Positions 37,060 to 51,700 of a stretch of 54,773 nt of DNA are shown one piece after another. Position 1 is the first letter of the stretch, and each line of letters opens with the position of its first letter. The position numbers and the translations under genes were made by a program. Source of the stretch: Saccoglossus kowalevskii (Eukaryota > Hemichordata > Enteropneusta > Harrimaniidae); NCBI RefSeq assembly GCF_000003605.2, contig NW_003126825.1, positions 1 through 54,773 on the forward strand, written 5' to 3'. The notes under the pieces were generated by a model, which saw only the letters and a list, made by a program, of their open reading frames with translations, searched no databases and was not told where the DNA came from.

Positions 37060-40000
37060 TTCACATTTGTTTTGCCAGTCTTGATGTAAATCATGACATC
37101 TAGACTGACTATTCACATTTGTTTTACCAGTTTTGATGTAAATCATGACAATTAGACTGACCATTCACATTTGTTTTGCCAGTCTTGATGTAAATCATGA
37201 CAACTAGACTGACCATTCACATTTGTTTTGCCAGTCTTGATGTAAATCATGACATCTAGACTGACTATTCACAATTGTTTTACCAGTTTTGGTGTAATTC
37301 ATGACATCTAGACTGACTATTCACATTTGTTTTGCCAGTATTGATGTAAATCATGACAACTAGACTGACCATTCACATTTGTTTTGCCAGTCTTGATGTA
37401 AATCATGACATCTAGACTGACTATTCACATTTGTTTTACCAGTTTTGATGTAAATCATGACAATTAGACTGACCATTCACATTTGTTTTGCCAGTCTTGG
37501 TGTAAATCATGACATCTAGACTGACTATTCACATTTGTTTTGTCAGTATTGATGTAAATCATGACAACTAGACTGACCATTCACATTTGTTTTGCCAGTC
37601 TTGATGTAAATCATGACATCTAGACTGACTATTCACATTTGTTTTACCAGTTTTGATGTAAATCATGACAATTAGACTGACCATTCACATTTGTTTTGCC
37701 AGTTGTGATGTAAATCATGACATCTAGACTGACTATTCACATTTGTTTTACCAGTTTTGATGTAAATCATGACAATTAGACTGACTATTCACATTTTTTT
37801 TACCAGTTTTGGTGTAATTCATGACATCTAGACTAACTATTCACATTTGTTTTGCCAGTCTTGATGTAAATCATGACATCTAGACTGACTATTCACATTT
37901 GTTTTACCAGTCTTGATGTAAATCATGACATCTAGACTGACTATTCACATTTGTTTTACCAGTCTTGATGTAAATCATGACATCTAGACTGACTATTCAC
38001 ATTTGTTTTAGCAGTCTTGATGTAAATCATGACATCTAGACAGACTATTCACATTTGTTTTGCCAGTCTTGATGTAATTCATGACATCTAGACTGACTAT
38101 TCACATTTGTTTTGCCAGTCTTGATGTAATTCATGACATCTAGACAGACTATTCACATTTGTTTTACCAGTCTTGATGTAAATCATGACATCTAGACTGA
38201 CTATTCACATTTGTTTTGCCAGTCTTGATGTAATTCATGACATCTAGACTGACTATTCACATTTGTTTTGCCAGTCTTGATGTAAATCATGACATCTAGA
38301 CTGACTATTCACATTTGTTTTGCCAGTCTTGATGTAAATCATGACATCTAGACTGACTATTCACATTTGTTTTGCCAGTCTTGATGTAAATCATGACATC
38401 TAGACTGACCATTCACATGTGTTTTACCAGTCTTGATGTAAATCATGACAACTAGACTGACCATTCATATTTGTTTTGCCAGTCTTGATGTAAATCATGA
38501 CATCTAGACAGACTATTTACATTTGTTTTGCCAGTCTTGGTGTAAATCATGACATCTAGACTGACCATTCACATTTGTTTTGCCAGTCTTGATGTAAATC
38601 ATGGCATCTAGACTGACTATTCACATTTGTTTTGCCAGTCTTGGTGTAAATCATGACATCTAGACTGACCATTCACATTTGTTTTGTCAGTCTTGGTGTA
38701 AATCATGACATCTAGACTGACCATTCACATTTGTTTTGCCAGTCTTGATGTAAATCATGACATCTAGACTGACTATTCACATTTGTTTTACCAGTCTTGG
38801 TGTAAATCATGACATCTAGACTGACTATTCACATTTGTTTTGCTAGTCTTGATGTAAATCATGACATCTAGACTGACCATTCACATGTGTTTTACCAGTC
38901 TTGATGTAAATCATGACAACTAGACTGACCATTCACATTTGTTTTGCCAGTCTTGATGTAAATCATGACATCTAGACAGACTATTCACATTTGTTTTGCC
39001 AGTCTTGGTGTAAATCATGACATCTAGACTGACCATTCACATTTGTTTTGCCAGTCTTGATGTAAATCATGGCATCTAGACTGACTATTCACATTTGTTT
39101 TGCCAGTCTTGGTGTAAATCATGACATCTAGACTGACCATTCACATTTGTTTTGTCAGTCTTGGTGTAAATCATGACATCTAGACTGACCATTCACATTT
39201 GTTTTGCCAGTCTTGATGTAAATCATGACATCTAGACTGACCATTCACATTTGTTTTGCCAGTCTTGATGTAAATCATGGCATCTAGACTGACTATTCAC
39301 ATTTGTTTTGCCAGTCTTGGTGTAAATCATGACATCTAGACTGACTATTCACATTTGTTTTACCAGTCTTGGTGTAAATCATGACATCTAGACTGACTAT
39401 TCACATTTGTTTTGCCAGTCTTGATGTAAATCATGACATCTAGACTGACTATTCACATTTGTTTTGCCAGTCTTGGTGTAAATCATGACATCTAGACTGA
39501 CTATTCACATTTGTTTTGCCAGTCTTGATGTAAATCATGACATCTAGACTGACCATTTACATTTGTTTTGCCAGTTTTGGTGTAAATCATGACATCTAGA
39601 CTGACCATTCACATTTGTTTTACCAGTCTTTATGTAAATCATGACATCTAGACTGACCATTCACATTTGTTTTACCAGTCTTGGTGTAAATCATGGCATC
39701 TAGACTGACCATTCACATTTGTTTTGCCAGTCTTGGTGTGAATTATGACATCTAGACTGACTATTCACATTTGTTTTGCCAGTTTTGGTGTAAATCATGA
39801 CATCGACACTGACTATTCACATTTGTTTTACCAGTCTTGGTGTAAATCATGACATCTAGACTGACCATTCACATTTGTTTTGCCAGTCTTGGTGTAAATC
39901 ATGACATCTAGACTGACCATTCACATTTGTTTTCCCAGTGTTGGTGTAAATCATGACATCGAGACTGACTATTCACATTTGTTTTGCCAGTCTTGATGTA

Positions 40001-40340
40001 AATCATGACATCTAGACTGACTATTCACATTTGTTTTGCCAGTCTTGGTGTAAATCATGACATCTAGACTGACTATTCACATTTGTTTTGCCAGTCTTGG
40101 TGTAAATCATGACATCTAGACTGACTATTCACATTTGTTTTGCCAGTCTTGGTGTAAATCATGACATCTAGACTGACTATTCACATTTGTTTTGCCAGTC
40201 TTGATGTAAATCATGACATCTAGACTGACCATTTACATTTGTTTTGCCAGTTTTGGTGTAATCATGACATCTAGACTGACCATTCACATTTGTTTTCCCA
40301 GTTTTGGTGTAATCATGACATCGAGACTGACTATTCACAT
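37060..40340 (+). repeat. 3.3-kb HOR block F, copy 1
   Basis: At least six markers recur at a constant offset of 11,712: CATGACAATT 37,144, ACAATTGTTT 37,271, TAACTATTCA 37,834, TTCATAT 38,464, GGTGTGAAT 39,735 and CCCAGTG 39,934. Private changes include CAGTTGTGATG near 37,703, TTAGCAGTC near 37,990 and TGCTAGTC near 38,842. The GGCATCTAG variant (position 1-2 change) marks its right half. The block ends in a patch of 1-bp deletions at 40,258-40,312. Confidence 0.88.
40258..40312. other. Indel cluster 7
   Basis: Two successive units read GTGTAATCATG, one A short each, at the point where the match between block F copies ends. The two consecutive 51-bp units keep one codon register and produce the overlapping open frames at 40,177-40,368 minus and 40,213-40,416 plus. 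Confidence 0.8.
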
Positions 40341-40900
40341 TTGTTTTGCCAGTCTTTATGTAAATCATGACATCGAGACAGACTATTCACATTTGTTTTT
40401 ACCAGTTTTGGTGTAAATCATGACATCTACACTGACTATTCACATTTGTTTTGCCAGTTTTGGTGTAAATCATGACATCTAGACTGACCATTCACATTTG
40501 TTTTTACCAGTCTTGGTGTAAATCATGACATCTAGACTGACCATTCACATTTGTTTTGCCAGTCTTGATGTAAATCATGACATCTAGGCTGACCATTCAC
40601 ATTTGTTTTTACCAGTTTTGGTGTAAATCATGACATCTACACTGACTATTCACATTTGTTTTGCCAGTTTTGGTGTAAATCATGACATCTAGACTGACCA
40701 TTCACATTTGTTTTTACCAGTCTTGGTGTAAATCATGACATCTAGACTGACTATTCACATTTGTTTTGCCAGTCTTGATGTAAATCATGACATCTAGACT
40801 GACCATTCACATTTGTTTTACCAGTCTTGATGTAAATCATGACATCTAGACTGACTCTTCACATTTGTTTTGCCAGTTTTGGTGTAAATCATGACATCTA
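40340..40900 (+). repeat. ATCTACACTG-marked cassette, copy 3 (partial)
   Basis: The TCGAGACAG unit near 40,374, two ATCTACACTG units and an ATCTAGGCTG unit follow the order at 36,050-36,400. The opening unit is missing because the block begins at the indel patch of 40,258-40,312. A related complete copy follows at 41,280-41,830. Confidence 0.78.
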
Positions 40901-41279
40901 GACTGACCATTCACATTTGTTTTTACCAGTCTTGGTGTAAATCATGACATCTAGACTGACTATTCACATTTGTTTTGCCAGTTTTGGTGTAAATCATGAC
41001 ATCTAGACTGACCATTCACATTTGTTTTTACCAGTCTTGGTGTAAATCATGACATCTAGACTGACTATTCACATTTGTTTTGCCAGTCTTGATGTAAATC
41101 ATGACATCTAGACTGACCATTCACATTTGTTTTACCAGTCTTGATGTAAATCATGACATCTAGACTGACTCTTCACATTTGTTTTGCCAGTCTTGGTGTA
41201 AATCATGACATCTAGACAGACTATTCACATTTTTGTTACCAGTCTTGGTGTAAATCATGACATCTAGACTGACCATTCA

Positions 41280-41830
41280 CATTTGTTTTGCCAGTCTTGG
41301 TGTAATCATGACATCTAGACTGACTATTCACATTTGTTTTGTCAGAATTGATGTAAATCATGACAATTAGACTGACCATTCACATTTGTTTTGCCAGTCT
41401 TGGTGTAAATCATGACATCTAGACTGACCATTCACATTTGTTTTGCCAGTCTTTATGTAAATCATGACATCGAGACAGACTATTCACATTTGTTTTTACC
41501 AGTTTTGGTGTAAATCATGACATCTACACTGACTATTCACATTTGTTTTGCCAGTTTTGGTGTAAATCATGACATCTAGACTGACCATTCACATTTGTTT
41601 TTACCAGTCTTGGTGTAAATCATGACATCTAGACTGACCATTCACATTTGTTTTGCCAGTCTTGATGTAAATCATGACATCTAGGCTGACCATTCACATT
41701 TGTTTTTACCAGTTTTTGTGTAAATCATGACATCTACACTGACTATTCACATTTGTTTTGCCAGTTTTGGTGTAAATCATGACATCTAGACTGACCATTC
41801 ACATTTGTTTTTACCAGTCTTGGTGTAAAT
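41280..41830 (+). repeat. ATCTACACTG-marked cassette, copy 4
   Basis: The 51-bp unit at 41,300 (GTGTAATCATG), then GTCAGAATTG/ACAATT, TCGAGACAG and ATCTACACTG units follow copies 1 and 2. It runs directly into cassette A copy 3. GTCAGAATTG (for GTCAGTATTG) and AGTTTTTGTG near 41,710 are private changes. Confidence 0.82.
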
Positions 41831-43767
41831 CATGACATCTAGACTGACTATTCACATTTGTTTTGCCAGTCTTGATGTAAATCATGACATCTAGACTGAC
41901 TATTCACATTTGTTTTGCCAGTCTTGATGTAAATCATGACATCTAGACTGACCATTCACATTTGTTTTGCCAGTCTTTATGTAAATCATGACATCTAGAC
42001 TGACCATTCACATTTGTTTTGCCAGTCTTCATGTAAATCATGACATCTAGACTGACTATTCACATTTGTTTTGCCAGTTTTGATGTAAATCATGACATCT
42101 AGACTGACCATTCACATTTGTTTTTACCAGTCTTGGTGTAAATCATGACATCTAGACTGACTATTCACATTTGTTTTGCCAGTCTTGATGTAAATCATGA
42201 CATCTAGACTGACCATTCACATTTGTTTTGCCAGTCTTTATGTAAATCATGACATCTAGACTGACCATTCACATGTGTTTTGCCAGTCTTGGTGTAAATC
42301 ATGACATCTAGACTGACCATTCACATTTGTTTTGCCAGTCTTGGTGTAAATCATGACATCTAGACAGACTATTCACATTTGTTTTGCCAGTCTTGATGTA
42401 AATCATGACATCTAGTCTGACCATTCACATTTGTTTTGCCAGTCTTGGTGTAAATCATGACATCTAGACTGACCATTCACATTTGTTTTGCCAGTCTTCA
42501 TGTAAATCATGACATCTAGACTGACTATTCACATTTGTTCTTACCAGTCTTGGTGTAAATCATGACATCTAGACAGACTATTCACATTTGTTTTGTCAGT
42601 CTTGATGTAAATCATGACATCTAGACTGACCATTCACATTTGTTTTGCCAGTCTTGGTGTAAATCATGACATCTAGACTGACCATTCTCATTTGTTTTGC
42701 CAGTCTTCATGTAAATCATGACATCTAGACTGACTATTCACATTTGTTTTGCCAGTCTTGATGTAAATCATGACATCTAGACTGACCATTCACATTTGTT
42801 TTGCCAGTCTTCATGTAAATCATGACATCTAGACTGACTATTCACATTTGTTTTACCAGTCTTTGTGTAAATCATGACATCTAGACTGACTATTCACATT
42901 TGTTTTGCCAGTCTTCATGTAAATCATGACATCTAGACTGACTATTCACATTTGTTTTGCCAGTCTTGGTGTAAATCATGACATCGAGACTGACTATTCA
43001 CATTTGTTTTTACCAGTCTTGGTGTAAATCATGACATCTAGACAGACTATTCACATTTGTTTTACCAGTCTTGGTGTAAATCATGACATCTAGACTGACT
43101 ATTCACATTTGTTTTACCAGTCTTGGTGTAAATCATGACATCTAGACTGACTATTCACATTTGTTTTGCCAGTCTTTGTGTAAATCATGACATCTAGACT
43201 GACCATTCACATTTGTTTTCCCAGTTTTGGTGTAAATCATGACATCTAGACTGACCATTCACATTTGTTTTGCCAGTCTTGATGTAAATCATGACATCTA
43301 GACTGACCATTCACATTTGTTTTCCCAGTTTTGGTGTAAATCATGACATCTAGACTGACCATTCACATTTGTTTTGCCAGTCTTGGTGTGAATCATGACA
43401 TCTAGACTGACCATTCACATTTGTTTTGCCAGTCTTGATGTAAATCATGACAACTAGACTGACCATTCACATTTATTTTGCCAGTCTTGGTGTGAATCAT
43501 GACATCTAGACTGACTATTCACATTTGTTTTGCCAGTCTTGATGTAAATCATGACATCTAGACTGACCATTCACATTTGTTTTACCAGTCTTGGTGTAAA
43601 TCATGACATCTAGACTGACCATTCACATTTGTTTTACCAGTCTTGATGTAAATCATGACATCTAGACTGACTATTCACATTTGTTTTGCCAGTCTTGGTG
43701 TAAATCATGACATCTAGACTGACCACTCACATTTGTTTTACCAGTCTTTATGTAAATCATGACATCT
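41590..43767 (+). repeat. HOR cassette A, copy 3 (~2.1 kb)
   Basis: It matches 9,230-11,411 at an offset of 32,357, including the GTTCTTACCA and ATTCTCATTT units. It differs by scattered substitutions, for example AAATCATGAC instead of AAATTATGAC near 43,238, and GACCACTCAC near 43,724. The match ends at about 43,768, where a GACTGACTCTTCAC unit begins. Divergence is low, which implies a recent long-range copying event within the array. Confidence 0.85.
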
Positions 43768-44533
43768 AGACTGACTCTTCACATTTGTTTTGCCAGTCTT
43801 GGTGTAAATCATGACATCTAGACTGACTATTCACATTTGTTTTACCAGTCTTTATGTAAATCATGACATCTAGACTGACCATTCACATTTGTTTTACCAG
43901 TCTTGATGTAAATCATGACATCTAGACAGACTATTCACATTTGTTTTGCCAGTCTTGGTGTAAATCATGACATCTAGACTGACCATTCACATTTGTTTTA
44001 CCAGTCTTGGTGTAAATCATGACATCTAGACTGACCATTCACATTTGTTTTGCCAGTCTTGATGTAAATCATGACATCTAGACTGACCATTCACATTTGT
44101 TTTGCCAGTCTTGGTGTAAATCATGACATCTAGACTGACTATTCACATTTGTTTTACCAGTCTTGGTGTAAATCATGACATCGAGACTGACTATTCACAT
44201 TTGTTTTGCCAGTTTTGGTGTAAATCATGACATCTAGACTGACCATTCACATTTGTTTTACCAGTCTTGATGTAAATCATGACATCTAGACAGACTATTC
44301 ACATTTGTTTTGCCAGTCTTGATGTAAATCATGACATCTAGACTGACCATTCACATTTGTTTTGCCAGTTTTGGTGTAAATCATGACATCGAGACTGACC
44401 ATTCACATTTGTTTTGCCAGTCTTGGTGTAAATCATGACATCTAGACTGACTATTCACATTTGTTTTGCCAGTTTTGGTGTAAATCATGACATCTAGACT
44501 GACCATTTACATTTGTTTTGCCAGTTTTGGTGT

Positions 44534-44706
44534 AATCATGACATCTAGACTGACCATTCACATTTGTTTTGGCAAGTCTTGATGTAAATCATGACATCTA
44601 GACTGACCATTCACATTTGTTTTGCCAGTCTTGGTTGTAAATCATTACATCTAGACTGACTATTCACATTGTTTTGCCAGTTTTTGGTGTAAATCATGAC
44701 ATCTTA
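44534..44706. other. Indel cluster 8
   Basis: GTGTAATCATG, TTTTGGCAAGTC, TTGGTTGTAAATC, CATTGTTTTGCC, GTTTTTGG and ATCTTAGAC occur in four adjoining units. The units switch here from the CCATTTACATT series to the GTAAATCATTACATC series (compare 13,670-13,800). Confidence 0.82.
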
Positions 44707-46889
44707 GACTGACTATTCACATTTGTTTTGCCAGTCTTGATGTAAATCATGACATCTAGACTGACTATTCACATTTGTTTTACCAGTCTTTATGTAAATC
44801 ATGACAACTAGACTGACCATTCACATTTGTTTTGCCAGTCTTGATGTAAATCATGACATCTAGACTGACTATTCACATTTGTTTTGCCAGTCTTGGTGTA
44901 AATCATGACATCTAGACAGACTATTCACATTTTTTTACCAGTCTTGGTGTAAATCATGACATCTAGACTGACCATTCACATTTGTTTTGCCAGTCTTGGT
45001 GTAAATCATGACATCTAGACTGACCATTCACATTTGTTTTACCAGTCTTGATGTAAATCATGACATCTAGACTGACTATTCACATTTGTTTTGCCAGTCT
45101 TGGTGTAAATCATGACATCTAGACTGACCATTCACATTTGTTTTACCAGTCTTGATGTAAATCATGACATCTAGACTGACTCTTCACATTTGTTTTGCCA
45201 GTCTTGGTGTAAATCATGACATCTAGACAGACTATTCACATTTTTGTTACCAGTCTTGGTGTAAATCATGACATCTAGACTGACTATTCACATTTGTTTT
45301 ACCAGTCTTTATGTAAATCATGACATCTAGACTGACCATTCACATTTGTTTTACCAGTCTTGATGTAAATCATGACATCTAGACAGACTATTCACATTTG
45401 TTTTGCCAGTCTTGGTGTAAATCATGACATCTAGACTGACCATTCACATTTGTTTTACCAGTCTTGGTGTAAATCATGACATCTAGACTGACCATTCACA
45501 TTTGTTTTGCCAGTCTTGATGTAAATCATGACATCTAGACTGACCATTCACATTTGTTTTGCCAGTCTTGGTGTAAATCATGACATCGAGACTGACTATT
45601 CACATTTGTTTTGCCAGTTTTGATGTAAATCATGACATCTAGACTGACTATTCACATTTGTTTTACCAGTCTTGGTGTAAATCATGACATCGAGACTGAC
45701 TATTCACATTTGTTTTGCCAGTTTTGGTGTAAATCATGACATCTAGACTGACCATTCACATTTGTTTTACCAGTCTTGATGTAAATCATGACATCTAGAC
45801 AGACTATTCACATTTGTTTTGCCAGTTTTGGTGTAAATCATGACATCGAGACTGACCATTCACATTTGTTTTGCCAGTCTTGGTGTAAATCATGACATCT
45901 AGACTGACTATTCACATTTGTTTTGCCAGTTTTGGTGTAAATCATGACATCTAGACTGACCATTTACATTTGTTTTGCCAGTTTTGGTGTAAATCATGAC
46001 ATCTAGACTGACTATTCACATTTGTTTTGCCAGTCTTGGTGTAAATCCTGACATCTAGACTGACTATTCACATTTGTTTTGCCAGTCTTGATGTAAATCA
46101 TGACATCTAGACTGACTATTCACATTTGTTTTACCAGTCTTGGTGTAAATCATGACATCTAGACTGACTATTCACATTTGTTTTACCAGTCTTTATGTAA
46201 ATCATGACATCTAGACTGACCATTCACATTTGTTTTGCCAGTCTTGATGTAAATCATGACATCTAGACTGACCATTCACATTTGTTTTGCCAGTCTTTAT
46301 GTAAATCATGACAACTAGACTGACCATTCACATTTGTTTTGCCAGTCTTGATGTAAATCATGACATCTAGACTGACCATTCACATTTGTTTTGCCAGTCT
46401 TGATGTAAATCATGACATCTAGACTGACCATTCACATTTGTTTTGCCAGTCTTTATGTAAATCATGACAACTAGACTGACCATTCACATTTGTTTTGCCA
46501 GTCTTGATGTAAATCATGACATCTAGACTGACCATTCACATTTGTTTTGCCAGTCTTGGTGTAAATCATGACATCTAGACTGACTATTCATATTTGTTTT
46601 GCCAGTTTTGGTGTAAATCATGACATCTAGACTGACTATTCACATTTGTTTTGCCAGTCTTGATGTAAATCATGACATCTAGACTGACTATTCACATTTG
46701 TTTTACCAGTCTTTATGTTAATCATGACAACTAGACTGACCATTCACATTTGTTTTACCAGTCTTGATGTAAATCATGACATCTAGACTGACCATTCACA
46801 TTTGTTTTGCCAGTCTTGGTGTAAATCATGACATCTAGACTGACTATTCACATTTGTTTTGCCAGTTTTGGTGTAAATCATGACATCTA

Positions 46890-47215
46890 GACTGACCATT
46901 TACATTTGTTTTGCCAGTTTTGGTGTAAATCATGACATCTAGACTGACTATTCACATTTGTTTTGCCAGTCTTGTTGTAAATCCTGACATCTAGACTGAC
47001 TATTCACATTTGTTTTGCCAGTCTTGGTGTAAATCATGACATCTAGACTGACTATTCACATTTGTTTTGCCAGTCTTGATGTAAATCATGACATCTAGAC
47101 TGACTATTCACATTTGTTTTGCCAGTCTTGGTGTAAATCCTGACATCTAGACTGACTATTCACATTTGTTTTGCCAGTCTTGGTGTAAATCATGACATCT
47201 AGACTGACTATTCAC
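46890..47215 (+). repeat. Partial cassette E
   Basis: The CTTGTTGTAAATCCTGAC unit at 46,971 and the second AATCCTGAC unit near 47,138 repeat the beginning of the blocks at 7,980 and 33,415, preceded here, as at 7,930, by the CCATTTACATT unit. It then joins cassette D copy 2 at the TTTTTACC unit near 47,221. Confidence 0.75.
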
Positions 47216-47223
47216 ATTTGTTT

Positions 47224-48050
47224 TTACCAGTCTTGGTGTAAATCATGACATCTAGACTGACTATTCACATTTGTTTTGCCAGTCTTGATGTAAATCATGA
47301 CATCTAGACTGACCATTCACATTTGTTTTGCCAGTCTTTATGTAAATCATGACATCTAGACTGACCATTCACATGTGTTTTGCCAGTCTTGGTGTAAATC
47401 ATGACATCTAGACTGACCATTCACATTTGTTTTGCCAGTCTTGGTGTAAATCATGACATCTAGACAGACTATTCACATTTGTTTTGCCAGTCTTGATGTA
47501 AATCATGACATCTAGTCTGACCATTCACATTTGTTTTGCCAGTCTTGGTGTAAATCATGACAGCTAGACTGACCATTCACATTTGTTTTGCCAGTCTTCA
47601 TGTACATCATGACATCTAGACTGACTATTCACATTTGTTCTTACCAGTCTTGGTGTAAATAATGACATCTAGACTGACTATTCACATTTGTTTTACCAGT
47701 CTTGGTGTAAATCATGACATCGAGACTGACTATTCACATTTGTTTTGCCAGTTTTGGTGTAAATCATGACATCTAGACTGACCATTCACATTTGTTTTAC
47801 CAGTCTTGATGTAAATCATGACATCTAGACAGACTATTCACATTTGTTTTGCCAGTCTTGATGTAAATCATGACATCTAGACTGACCATTCACATTTGTT
47901 TTGCCAGTCTTGGTGTAAATCATGACATCTAGACTGACTATTCACATTTGTTTTACCAGTCTTGGTGTAAATCATGACATCGAGACTGACTATTCACATT
48001 TGTTTTGCCAGTTTTGGTGTAAATCATGACATCTAGACTGACTATTCACA
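47224..48050 (+). repeat. HOR cassette D, copy 2
   Basis: It matches 6,540-7,366 at offset 40,684, anchored at ACATGTGTTTT (near 47,372) and GTTCTTACCA (47,637), and shares TCATGTACATC. Private changes include GACAGCTAGAC near 47,561 and AAATAATGAC near 47,660. The match ends at a 1-bp T deletion (GTTTACCAG near 48,056), where the array switches to the ACAATT family. Confidence 0.85.
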
Positions 48051-48769
48051 TTTGTTTACCAGTTTTGATGTAAATCATGACAATTAGACTGACCATTCAC
48101 ATTTGTTTTGCCAGTCTTGATGTAAATCATGACATCTAGACTGACTATTCACATTTGTTTTGTCAGTATTGATGTAAATCATGACAACTAGACTGACCAT
48201 TCACATTTGTTTTGCCAGTCTTGATGTAAATCATGACATCTAGACTGACTATTCACATTTGTTTTACCAGTTTTGATGTAAATCATGACAATTAGACTGA
48301 CCATTCACATTTGTTTTGCCAGTCTTGATGTAAATCATGACATCTAGACTGACTATTCACATTTGTTTTACCAGTTTTGATGTAAATCATGACAATTAGA
48401 CTGACTATTCACATTTTTTTTACCAGTTTTGGTGTAATTCATGACATCTAGACTAACTATTCACATTTGTTTTGCCAGTCTTGATGTAAATCATGACATC
48501 TAGACTGACTATTCACATTTGTTTTACCAGTCTTGATGTAAATCATGACATCTAGACTGACTATTCACATTTGTTTTACCAGTCTTGATGTAAATCATGA
48601 CATCTAGACTGACTATTCACATTTGTTTTACCAGTCTTGATGTAAATCATGACATCTAGACAGACTATTCACATTTGTTTTGCCAGTCTTGATGTAATTC
48701 ATGACATCTAGACTGACTATTCACATTTGTTTTGCCAGTCTTGATGTAATTCATGACATCTAGACAGAC

Positions 48770-51700
48770 TATTCACATTTGTTTTGCCAGTCTTGATGTA
48801 AATCATGACATCTAGACTGACTATTCACATTTGTTTTACCAGTTTTGATGTAAATCATGACAATTAGACTGACCATTCACATTTGTTTTGCCAGTCTTGA
48901 TGTAAATCATGACAACTAGACTGACCATTCACATTTGTTTTGCCAGTCTTGATGTAAATCATGACATCTAGACTGACTATTCACAATTGTTTTACCAGTT
49001 TTGGTGTAATTCATGACATCTAGACTGACTATTCACATTTGTTTTGCCAGTATTGATGTAAATCATGACAACTAGACTGACCATTCACATTTGTTTTGCC
49101 AGTCTTGATGTAAATCATGACATCTAGACTGACTATTCACATTTGTTTTACCAGTTTTGATGTAAATCATGACAATTAGACTGACCATTCACATTTGTTT
49201 TGCCAGTCTTGGTGTAAATCATGACATCTAGACTGACTATTCACATTTGTTTTGTCAGTATTGATGTAAATCATGACAACTAGACTGACCATTCACATTT
49301 GTTTTGCCAGTCTTGATGTAAATCATGACATCTAGACTGACTATTCACATTTGTTTTACCAGTTTTGATGTAAATCATGACAATTAGACTGACCATTCAC
49401 ATTTGTTTTGCCAGTCTTGATGTAAATCATGACATCTAGACTGACTATTCACATTTGTTTTACCAGTTTTGATGTAAATCATGACAATTAGACTGACTAT
49501 TCACATTTTTTTTACCAGTTTTGGTGTAATTCATGACATCTAGACTAACTATTCACATTTGTTTTGCCAGTCTTGATGTAAATCATGACATCTAGACTGA
49601 CTATTCACATTTGTTTTACCAGTCTTGATGTAAATCATGACATCTAGACTGACTATTCACATTTGTTTTACCAGTCTTGATGTAAATCATGACATCTAGA
49701 CTGACTATTCACATTTGTTTTACCAGTCTTGATGTAAATCATGACATCTAGACAGACTATTCACATTTGTTTTGCCAGTCTTGATGTAATTCATGACATC
49801 TAGACTGACTATTCACATTTGTTTTGCCAGTCTTGATGTAATTCATGACATCTAGACAGACTATTCACATTTGTTTTACCAGTCTTGATGTAAATCATGA
49901 CATCTAGACTGACTATTCACATTTGTTTTGCCAGTCTTGATGTAATTCATGACATCTAGACTGACTATTCACATTTGTTTTGCCAGTCTTGATGTAAATC
50001 ATGACATCTAGACTGACTATTCACATTTGTTTTGCCAGTCTTGATGTAAATCATGACATCTAGACTGACTATTCACATTTGTTTTGCCAGTCTTGATGTA
50101 AATCATGACATCTAGACTGACCATTCACATGTGTTTTACCAGTCTTGATGTAAATCACGACAACTAGACTGACCATTCATATTTGTTTTGCCAGTCTTGA
50201 TGTAAATCATGACATCTAGACAGACTATTCACATTTGTTTTGCCAGTCTTGGTGTAAATCATGACATCTAGACTGACCATTCACATTTGTTTTGCCAGTC
50301 TTGATGTAAATCATGGCATCTAGACTGACTATTCACATTTGTTTTGCCAGTCTTGGTGTAAATCATGACATCTAGACTGACCATTCACATTTGTTTTGTC
50401 AGTCTTGGTGTAAATCATGACATCTAGACTGACCATTCACATTTGTTTTGCCAGTCTTGATGTAAATCATGACATCTAGACTGACTATTCACATTTGTTT
50501 TACCAGTCTTGGTGTAAATCATGACATCTAGACTGACTATTCACATTTGTTTTGCCAGTCTTGATCTAAATCATGACATCTAGACTGACCATTCACATGT
50601 GTTTTACCAGTCTTGATGTAAATCATGACAACTAGACTGACCATTCACATTTGTTTTGCCAGTCTTGATGTAAATCATGACATCTAGACAGACTATTCAC
50701 ATTTGTTTTGCCAGTCTTGGTGTAAATCATGACATCTAGACTGACCATTCACATTTGTTTTGCCAGTCTTGATGTAAATCATGGCATCTAGACTGACTAT
50801 TCACATTTGTTTTGCCAGTCTTGGTGTAAATCATGACATCTAGACTGACCATTCACATTTGTTTTGTCAGTCTTGGTGTAAATCATGACATCTAGACTGA
50901 CCATTCACATTTGTTTTGCCAGTCTTGATGTAAATCATGACATCTAGACTGACCATTCACATTTGTTTTGCCAGTCTTGATGTAAATCATGGCATCTAGA
51001 CTGACTATTCACATTTGTTTTGCCAGTCTTGGTGTAAATCATGACATCTAGACTGACTATTCACATTTGTTTTACCAGTCTTGGTGTAAATCATGACATC
51101 TAGACTGACTATTCACATTTGTTTTGCCAGTCTTGATGTAAATCATGACATCTAGACTGACTATTCACATTTGTTTTGCCAGTCTTGGTGTAAATCATGA
51201 CATCTAGACTGACTATTCACATTTGTTTTGCCAGTCTTGATGTAAATCATGACATCTAGACTGACCATTTACATTTGTTTTGCCAGTTTTGGTGTAAATC
51301 ATGATATCTAGACTGACCATTCACATTTGTTTTACCAGTCTTTATGTAAATCATGACATCTAGACTGACCATTCACATTTGTTTTACCAGTCTTGGTGTA
51401 AATCATGGCATCTAGACTGACCATTCACATTTGTTTTGCCAGTCTTGGTGTGAATCATGACATCTAGACTGACTATTCACATTTGTTTTGCCAGTTTTGG
51501 TGTAAATCATGACATCGAGACTGACTATTCACATTTGTTTTACCAGTCTTGGTGTAAATCATGACATCTAGACTGACCATTCACATTTGTTTTGCCAGTC
51601 TTGGTGTAAATCATGACATCTAGACTGACCATTCACATTTGTTTTCCCAGTGTTGGTGTAAATCATGACATCGAGACTGACTATTCACATTTGTTTTGCC

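Noticed and set aside
40177-40368. Open frame on the minus strand, 63 codons
   Set aside because: It has the same repeat translation, in the patch where two adjacent units have each lost one A, and it overlaps an open frame on the other strand.
40213-40416. Open frame on the plus strand, 67 codons
   Set aside because: It is a repeat translation (MTSRLTI-like units) that exists only because of the same 51-bp units. It has no sign of a gene.
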